From: Pseudomonas graminis
GTDB lineage: Bacteria; Pseudomonadota; Gammaproteobacteria; Pseudomonadales; Pseudomonadaceae
Assembly (NCBI RefSeq): GCF_002093745.1
Contig: NZ_MTSB01000004.1
Coordinates: forward strand, 124,001 to 188,000
Reading direction: 5' to 3'
DNA length: 64,000 bases
Position numbers and translations under genes: made by a program. Each line of letters opens with the position of its first letter. The first letter of the stretch is position 1. The notes under the pieces are model-generated. The model did no database searches and was not told where the DNA came from. It saw nothing but the letters and a program-made list of their open reading frames with translations. Positions 59,635 through 64,000 of the stretch are shown here, one piece after another.

Positions 59635-60843
59635 ATGTCTAACCGTCCCTCAGGGCTTTCCGAGAAAGCCCGGCCGCCCCGTGTCCTGCGATTGGCAGTC
59701 GCCGGCTCGGTGATTCTGATGATTGCCGCAGGCGGGCTGTTCTACTACGCCTCGCAAGTGGCCGCCAAAAAACGCGCGGCCAATGCCGGCAGCGAAACCG
59801 TGGTCAACATTCACGCACGCAATTGCGAGCCGAACGCCCTGACCGTGGCAGCGGGCAAGAACGCGTTTCGCATCGTCAACCGTTCCGAACGGGCGGTTGA
59901 ATGGGAGATTCTCGACGGCGTGCTGGTGATCGAGGAGCGGGAAAACATCGCACCGGGTTTGAGTCAGGTGATCAATGCCAACCTGGCACCCGGCGATTAC
60001 GCCATTACCTGCGGCCTGCTCAGCAACCCGCGTGGCACGTTGCACGTGACGCCGACCGCCGAGTCCGACGCCAAGGCCAAAGCACGTCCTTCAATGACCG
60101 CGTTCATCGGACCGCTTTCCGAATACCGGGTGTACCTGAGCCTGCAAGGGTCGGCGTTGATCAAGGCCGTGACGGCGCTGCAACAGGCCATCGACGCGGG
60201 CGATCTGAGTGCCGCGCAGGCGGCCTACCTGCCCGCCCGCACCGCCTATCAGCATATCGCCCCGGCTGCGCAGCGCCTGTCTGAACTGGACAACGCCATC
60301 AACGCACGCGCCGATTATTACGAAAAGCGCGAGCAGGACCCGGCCTTCACCGGTTTCCACCGCATCGAATACGCGCTGTTCGAACAACACAGTCTCGACG
60401 GCCTGTCCTCCGTGGCCCTGCGCCTGAACACCGACGTCACGCAGCTCAAGCAACAACTGATGGCGCAGTCTCTGCAGCCCGAGCAACTGGCCGACATCGC
60501 CGTCCGCACGATGCGCAGCCTGGCGGACGTGCGCATCAATGGCGAGGAGGAGCGCTACAGCCACAGCGACCTCAACGGCTTTGCCGCCAACCTGGAAGGC
60601 ACGCGCAAGATCGTTGACCTGCTGCGCCCGCTGCTGACCCGCAGCGCAGGCGACTTGTTGCAGACCCTCGACGCCGCCATCGCCGACCTGGACACCACGC
60701 TGAACGCACTCGGCACCGCCGACGGTTACCGCCCTTACAACCAGGTGGACACCGCGCAACGCCAGCAAATCGCGACCAAGGCCGCTGCAGTGGCCGACGC
60801 ACTCAACGGTATCGACTCGGCACTCGGCCTTTCCGACCTCTGA
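59635..60843 (+). CDS. efeO: Iron-uptake periplasmic protein EfeO (cupredoxin + M75)
   Basis: EfeO is a 402-residue periplasmic partner with an N-terminal membrane-anchor/signal segment (VAGSVILMIAAGGLFYYASQ). A cupredoxin domain of about 90 residues follows (VVNIHARNCEPNALTVAAGK). The C-terminal M75 imelysin-like domain contains the metal-binding HxxE in TGFHRIEYALFEQ (about residue 240). The second motif region is EERYSHSDLNGFAANLEGTR. It is thought to bind and deliver ferric iron to EfeU. The cupredoxin retains Cys in the loop (ARNCEPN). efeB follows after 24 bases. Confidence 0.93.
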   Translation: MSNRPSGLSEKARPPRVLRLAVAGSVILMIAAGGLFYYASQVAAKKRAANAGSETVVNIHARNCEPNALTVAAGKNAFRIVNRSERAVEWEILDGVLVIEERENIAPGLSQVINANLAPGDYAITCGLLSNPRGTLHVTPTAESDAKAKARPSMTAFIGPLSEYRVYLSLQGSALIKAVTALQQAIDAGDLSAAQAAYLPARTAYQHIAPAAQRLSELDNAINARADYYEKREQDPAFTGFHRIEYALFEQHSLDGLSSVALRLNTDVTQLKQQLMAQSLQPEQLADIAVRTMRSLADVRINGEEERYSHSDLNGFAANLEGTRKIVDLLRPLLTRSAGDLLQTLDAAIADLDTTLNALGTADGYRPYNQVDTAQRQQIATKAAAVADALNGIDSALGLSDL

Positions 60844-60867
60844 TCCACCGGAGCACAGCACACCACG

Positions 60868-62190
60868 ATGAAAAACCCAGACAGCAATCCAGACGCGAAT
60901 AACGCCCCGGACTCGATTCAGCGTCGCCGGGTCCTGATGGGGCTCGGTGCCGCCGGTGCCGCGCTGGCGGGCAGCAGCCTGAGCGGCAACGTGCTGGCCG
61001 CCGCGCCAGCGCAGGTCACCGAGGCGCCGAACAGCGAAAAGACTCAAGACCACAACACGTTTCATGGCCAGCACCAGACCGGCATCGTCAACCCGCGTCC
61101 GGCCTCCGGCATGCTGGTGGCTTTCGATGTACTGGCCGCCGACCGTGACGACCTCGAGCGTCTGTTTCGCACATTGAACGAGCGCATCGCCTTCCTGATG
61201 ACCGGCGGACCGGTGCCGGAAGTCGATCCGAAACTGCCGCCGCTGGACTCGGGCATTCTCGGCCCGGTGGTGACGCCGGACAACCTGACCATCACGGTGT
61301 CGGTGGGTGAGTCGCTGTTCGATGAGCGCTTCGGCCTGACGTCGGTCAAACCCAAGCGCCTGAGCCGCATGACCGGCTTTCCCAATGACGCGCTGGACCC
61401 GGCCAGTTGCCACGGCGACCTGAGCATCCAGTTCTGTGCCAACACTGCCGACAGCAACATTCACGCCCTGCGTGACATCGTCAAGAACCTGCCCGACCTG
61501 CTACTGGTGCGCTGGAAACAGGAAGGCACCGTGCCGCCCCAGGCACCGAAAAAGCCCGGCCAGCCGCCTGAAAGCGCGCGCAATTTCCTGGGTTTCCGCG
61601 ACGGCTCGGCCAACCCGGACTCCACTAACCAGAAGACCATGAACGAACTGGTCTGGGTGCAACCGGGCAGCGACGAACCCGCTTGGGCCGCCAACGGCAG
61701 TTATCAGGCGGTGCGCATCATTCGCAACTTTGTCGAACGTTGGGACCGCACGCCGCTGCAGGAACAGGAATCGATTTTCGGGCGCAGCAAAACCACCGGC
61801 GCGCCCATGGACGGCAAGGTCGAGACCGATGTGCCCAACTACGCAGCGGACCCCGAAGGCAAGAAAACCCGACTCGATTCGCACATCCGCCTTGCCAACC
61901 CGCGGACTGCCGAGAGCCAGCGCAACCTGATCCTGCGCCGCCCGTTCAACTACTCGAACGGCGTGAACAAGAACGGTCAGCTGGACATGGGCCTGTTGTT
62001 CATCTGCTACCAGGCCGATCTGGAAAAGGGCTTTATCACGGTACAGAGCCGCCTGAACGGCGAACCGCTGGAGGAATACCTCAAGCCGGTCGGCGGCGGC
62101 TACTTCTTTACCCTGCCGGGCGTGACCGGCGAACAGGATTTCATCGGTCGCTCGTTGCTGGCGGCCGCATCGTCCAGGCAAACCGTATGA
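60868..62190 (+). CDS. efeB: DyP-type peroxidase/deferrochelatase EfeB
   Basis: This 440-residue Tat-exported haem peroxidase has a signal with the twin-arginine motif [20 protein letters not shown] ending near ...VLAAAPA. The DyP signature GXXDG is in [13 protein letters not shown] (about residue 245) and the proximal haem His is in [14 protein letters not shown]. It is proposed to oxidise Fe(II) or release haem iron in the periplasm. It lies between efeO and efeM in the operon. Confidence 0.95.
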   Translation: MKNPDSNPDANNAPDSIQRRRVLMGLGAAGAALAGSSLSGNVLAAAPAQVTEAPNSEKTQDHNTFHGQHQTGIVNPRPASGMLVAFDVLAADRDDLERLFRTLNERIAFLMTGGPVPEVDPKLPPLDSGILGPVVTPDNLTITVSVGESLFDERFGLTSVKPKRLSRMTGFPNDALDPASCHGDLSIQFCANTADSNIHALRDIVKNLPDLLLVRWKQEGTVPPQAPKKPGQPPESARNFLGFRDGSANPDSTNQKTMNELVWVQPGSDEPAWAANGSYQAVRIIRNFVERWDRTPLQEQESIFGRSKTTGAPMDGKVETDVPNYAADPEGKKTRLDSHIRLANPRTAESQRNLILRRPFNYSNGVNKNGQLDMGLLFICYQADLEKGFITVQSRLNGEPLEEYLKPVGGGYFFTLPGVTGEQDFIGRSLLAAASSRQTV

Positions 62191-62219
62191 CCTCCCCACT
62201 CCTGACCCGGAAGACACTC

Positions 62220-63044
62220 ATGAAAAAGACACCTCTGGCTTTGCTCCTGACACTGGGCCTGCTTCAGACCCCACTGGCAGCCTTCGCCGCCACTGCACCG
62301 CTGGACTTGGTAGGCCCGGTTTCGGATTACAAGATTTACGTGACCGAAAACATCGAAGAACTGGTCAGCCACACCCAGAAGTTCACCGATGCAGTGAAGA
62401 AAGGCGACATTGCAACGGCTAAAAAACTGTATGCGCCGACGCGCGTCTACTACGAGTCGGTAGAGCCGATTGCCGAACTGTTCAGCGACCTGGATGCCGC
62501 CATCGACTCCCGCGTCGATGACCATGAGCAAGGCGTGACGGCAGAGGACTTCACCGGTTTCCATCGTCTGGAATACGCGCTGTTTTCGCAGAACACCACC
62601 CAGGATCAAGGCCCCATCGCCGACAAGCTGATGAGCGACGTCAAGGACCTCGAAAAGCGTGTGACCGACCTGACGTTCCCGCCCGAAAAAGTCGTCGGTG
62701 GTGCAGCAGCCCTGCTCGAAGAAGTGGCCGCGACCAAGATCTCCGGCGAAGAAGACCGTTACAGCCACACCGACCTGTATGACTTCCAAGGCAACATCGA
62801 CGGCGCGAAGAAGATCGTCGACCTGTTCCGCCCGCAGATCGAGCAGCAGGACAAGGCCTTCGCCGCCAAAGTCGACAAGAACTTCGCCACCGTGGACAAG
62901 ATCCTGGCCAAGTACAAGACCCAGGACGGTGGTTTCGAGACCTACGACAAGGTCAAGGAAAACGACCGCAAAGCCTTGATCGGCCCGGTCAACACCCTCG
63001 CCGAAGACCTTTCGACCCTGCGCGGCAAGCTGGGGTTGAATTGA
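62220..63044 (+). CDS. efeM: M75-domain periplasmic protein EfeM
   Basis: This 274-residue single-domain imelysin/M75 protein starts at the ATG 62220; the frame extends far upstream through efeB but the signal peptide MKKTPLALLLTLGLLQTPLA ending ...AAFAA marks the true start. The metal motif HxxE is in TGFHRLEYALFSQ, and GEEDRYSHTDLYDFQGNIDG matches the C-terminal motif of EfeO. It lacks the cupredoxin. EfeM-type proteins were first studied in P. syringae. Having both EfeO and EfeM in one operon gives two M75 iron donors for one permease. Confidence 0.92.
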   Translation: MKKTPLALLLTLGLLQTPLAAFAATAPLDLVGPVSDYKIYVTENIEELVSHTQKFTDAVKKGDIATAKKLYAPTRVYYESVEPIAELFSDLDAAIDSRVDDHEQGVTAEDFTGFHRLEYALFSQNTTQDQGPIADKLMSDVKDLEKRVTDLTFPPEKVVGGAAALLEEVAATKISGEEDRYSHTDLYDFQGNIDGAKKIVDLFRPQIEQQDKAFAAKVDKNFATVDKILAKYKTQDGGFETYDKVKENDRKALIGPVNTLAEDLSTLRGKLGLN

Positions 63045-63091
63045 GCTGAGGCTTTGCGTCCGATCTTGAATACGCATTGCGGCGCGGATGG

Positions 63092-63201
63092 GTGACGCGC
63101 AGCGTCACGACAGGCATTCCCACGCTGGAGCGTGCGGAACGATAATCTCAACTATCGTGCGACGCTCCGCGTCGCCATGCCGTTCTGGACGCTCTGCGTC
63201 C
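63092..63201. repeat. Array of four ACGC/GCGT hairpins
   Basis: Four short stem-loops follow one another: GTGACGC-GCA-GCGTCAC (63092-63108), CACGCT-GG-AGCGTG (63121-63134), GCGACGC-TCC-GCGTCGC (63159-63175) and GGACGC-TCT-GCGTCC (63187-63201). All share an ACGC/GCGT core and 2-3-base loops. I recognise this as an intergenic repeat frequent in P. syringae-group genomes. It separates convergent efeM and the molybdoenzyme gene and may act as a bidirectional terminator. Confidence 0.72.
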
Positions 63202-63206
63202 CTCGC

Positions 63207-63977
63207 CTAGATCCCGCTGAACCAGTTGTAACCCTGATCCTCCCAGTACCCGCCGGGGTTTTCGTTGCTGACGAAGATCTCGACGATGTGCTTGGGGTTC
63301 TTGAAACCCAGTTTGGTCGGCACCCGCACGCGCAACGGGTAGCCGTAGTCTGGTGGCAGGGCGACTTCACCGAAGTCCAGTGCCAGCAGGGTCTGCGGGT
63401 GCAGCGCGGTGGGCATGTCCAGGCTTGAGTAATAGCGGTCGGCGCACTTGAAGCCGACGAAACGCGCTGTCGTATCCGCCCCGACGTACTCCAGAAAGGT
63501 TTTCAGCGGCACGCCGCCCCACTGCCCTATCGCGCTCCAGCCTTCAATGCAGATCAGCCGCGTGATGTCCGTGCGTTGCGGCAATTTGCGCAGCGCGTCC
63601 AGCGTCCACGGCTGCTTGTCGCGGACCAGCCCGGACACCGCCAGCCGATAATCGGCAAGTTCCAGCTCGGGCACGTTGTATTCCGGGTAGAACGCATTGA
63701 ACGGGAACGGACTGGTCAACTGCGCCTTGGTATAAGTCGGCGCCAGTTTCTGGCCGTTGAACAGCCAGGCCTGAACCCGGTCGTTCCAGCGCGACATGGC
63801 CCACAGCACTTTGTCGACCTGGTCGCCATCCTGGAGGTTGCAGCCGGTGAGCATCGACATCGCACCCACCGTCAACCCGGCGCGCAAAAACGAGCGCCGC
63901 TGAATATCGACCAGTTGGCTCTGCTGCGCAGGCTCCAGACGAATACGCTGAGTGATACGTTTACGAGGTTCGTTCAT
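63207..63977 (-). CDS. Tat-exported sulfite-oxidase-fold molybdoenzyme, MsrP-like
   Basis: This 256-residue periplasmic oxidoreductase binds molybdopterin. The Tat signal is DIQRRSFLRAGLTVGAMSML, ending at a cysteine (LTGC) that could be lipidated. The cofactor domain has the Mo-ligand Cys in LICIEGWSAIGQWGGVPLKT (about residue 147), FVGFKCADRYYSSLD and YGYPLRVRVPTKLGFKNPKH. It belongs to the YedY/MsrP superfamily, but its N-terminal region differs from E. coli MsrP, so the substrate is uncertain. Its ATG overlaps the stop of an upstream gene (ATGA), which may encode its membrane electron donor. Confidence 0.88.
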   Translation of the reverse strand: MNEPRKRITQRIRLEPAQQSQLVDIQRRSFLRAGLTVGAMSMLTGCNLQDGDQVDKVLWAMSRWNDRVQAWLFNGQKLAPTYTKAQLTSPFPFNAFYPEYNVPELELADYRLAVSGLVRDKQPWTLDALRKLPQRTDITRLICIEGWSAIGQWGGVPLKTFLEYVGADTTARFVGFKCADRYYSSLDMPTALHPQTLLALDFGEVALPPDYGYPLRVRVPTKLGFKNPKHIVEIFVSNENPGGYWEDQGYNWFSGI

Positions 63978-64000
63978 GGTTTGGCAGTTCCGTCTTCGTT
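63974..64000 (-). CDS. C-terminal end of an upstream gene (partial)
   Basis: Only the last eight codons, NEDGTAKP, and a stop are visible, overlapping the start of the molybdoenzyme by ATGA. In other pseudomonads a cytochrome b561-type membrane protein precedes this enzyme, so that is the likely identity, but nothing in these few residues shows it. Confidence 0.4.
   Translation of the reverse strand, partial: NEDGTAKP

Noticed and set aside
60091..61464. Minus-strand open frame of 457 codons across efeO and efeB
   Set aside because: It is a shadow frame over two motif-complete genes of the efe operon.
61683..62219. Upstream extension of efeM through efeB
   Set aside because: The in-frame extension is out of frame with efeB and encodes no domain. 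A clean signal peptide begins at 62220.
1..64000. CRISPR arrays, tRNA or rRNA genes, integrases
   Set aside because: No regularly spaced identical repeats, no cloverleaf sequences and no recombinase or transposase ORF were seen; the only mobile trace is the 145-bp element at 28526.

Overview
The window looks like chromosomal DNA of a fluorescent pseudomonad, most probably of the Pseudomonas syringae group. The reasons are the high-GC coding style, the pseudomonad gene neighbourhoods (hmgA/hmgR/hpd/maiA, glcDEFG-glcB, gntR-gntK-gntT, katB-ankB, efeU-efeO-efeB-efeM), a DUF1652 protein, and intergenic hairpin repeats of a kind I associate with P. syringae. No tRNA, rRNA, CRISPR array, integrase or intact transposase was found.

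Layout: 0-3.8 kb is tyrosine/homogentisate catabolism (hmgA cut by the window edge, an IclR repressor, hpd, maiA). Two operator-like sites with identical architecture lie upstream of hmgA and maiA. 3.9-10.5 kb is the glycolate/glyoxylate operon glcDEFG plus malate synthase G. 10.5-15.1 kb holds a beta-propeller protein and the gluconate genes gntR, gntK and gntT, with three copies of one palindrome placed like GntR operators. 15.6-24.9 kb is mixed: a CsrA/RsmA regulator, DUF1652, two acetyltransferases, a hydrolase, a siderophore receptor, a TetR regulator and a chemoreceptor. 25-28 kb is a nitric-oxide module: flavohemoglobin hmp is divergent from a NorR/FhpR-type activator, with a near-perfect sigma-54 promoter and GT-N7-AC activator sites between them. 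28-40 kb has a small secreted protein, a 145-bp MITE-like element, a CAP-domain protein, a second chemoreceptor, katB-ankB, a PAAR protein with a DUF6434 neighbour, a LysR/PACE-efflux pair, a PhzF enzyme and an MFS transporter.

40.0-51.7 kb is the most unusual part: an apparently uncharacterised biosynthetic operon. An AT-rich gap and a structured leader RNA with mutually exclusive helices precede a 95-residue orphan ORF. Twelve tightly packed genes follow: a Gfo/Idh/MocA dehydrogenase, two DegT-family aminotransferases with a Nudix hydrolase between them, an FAD oxidoreductase, a HAD hydrolase, a membrane di-iron desaturase/hydroxylase, an MTA-phosphorylase-like enzyme, a second Nudix hydrolase, a periplasmic-binding-protein-fold protein without a signal peptide, an MFS transporter and a second HAD phosphatase. 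Most junctions overlap by 1-4 bases. Dehydrogenase, aminotransferase and HAD phosphatase are the same three families that make 3-amino-3-deoxyglucose (kanosamine) in Bacillus NtdCAB. I therefore infer an exported amino-sugar, aminocyclitol or nucleoside-like metabolite; the product is unknown.

51.8-64 kb returns to core-like genes: rarD, zapE, a SulP transporter, a class C beta-lactamase, an alkA-ada alkylation-repair pair in which Ada has lost three of four zinc cysteines, the Fur-box-preceded efe iron-uptake operon, a four-hairpin repeat, and a Tat-exported sulfite-oxidase-fold molybdoenzyme cut off from its upstream partner by the window end.
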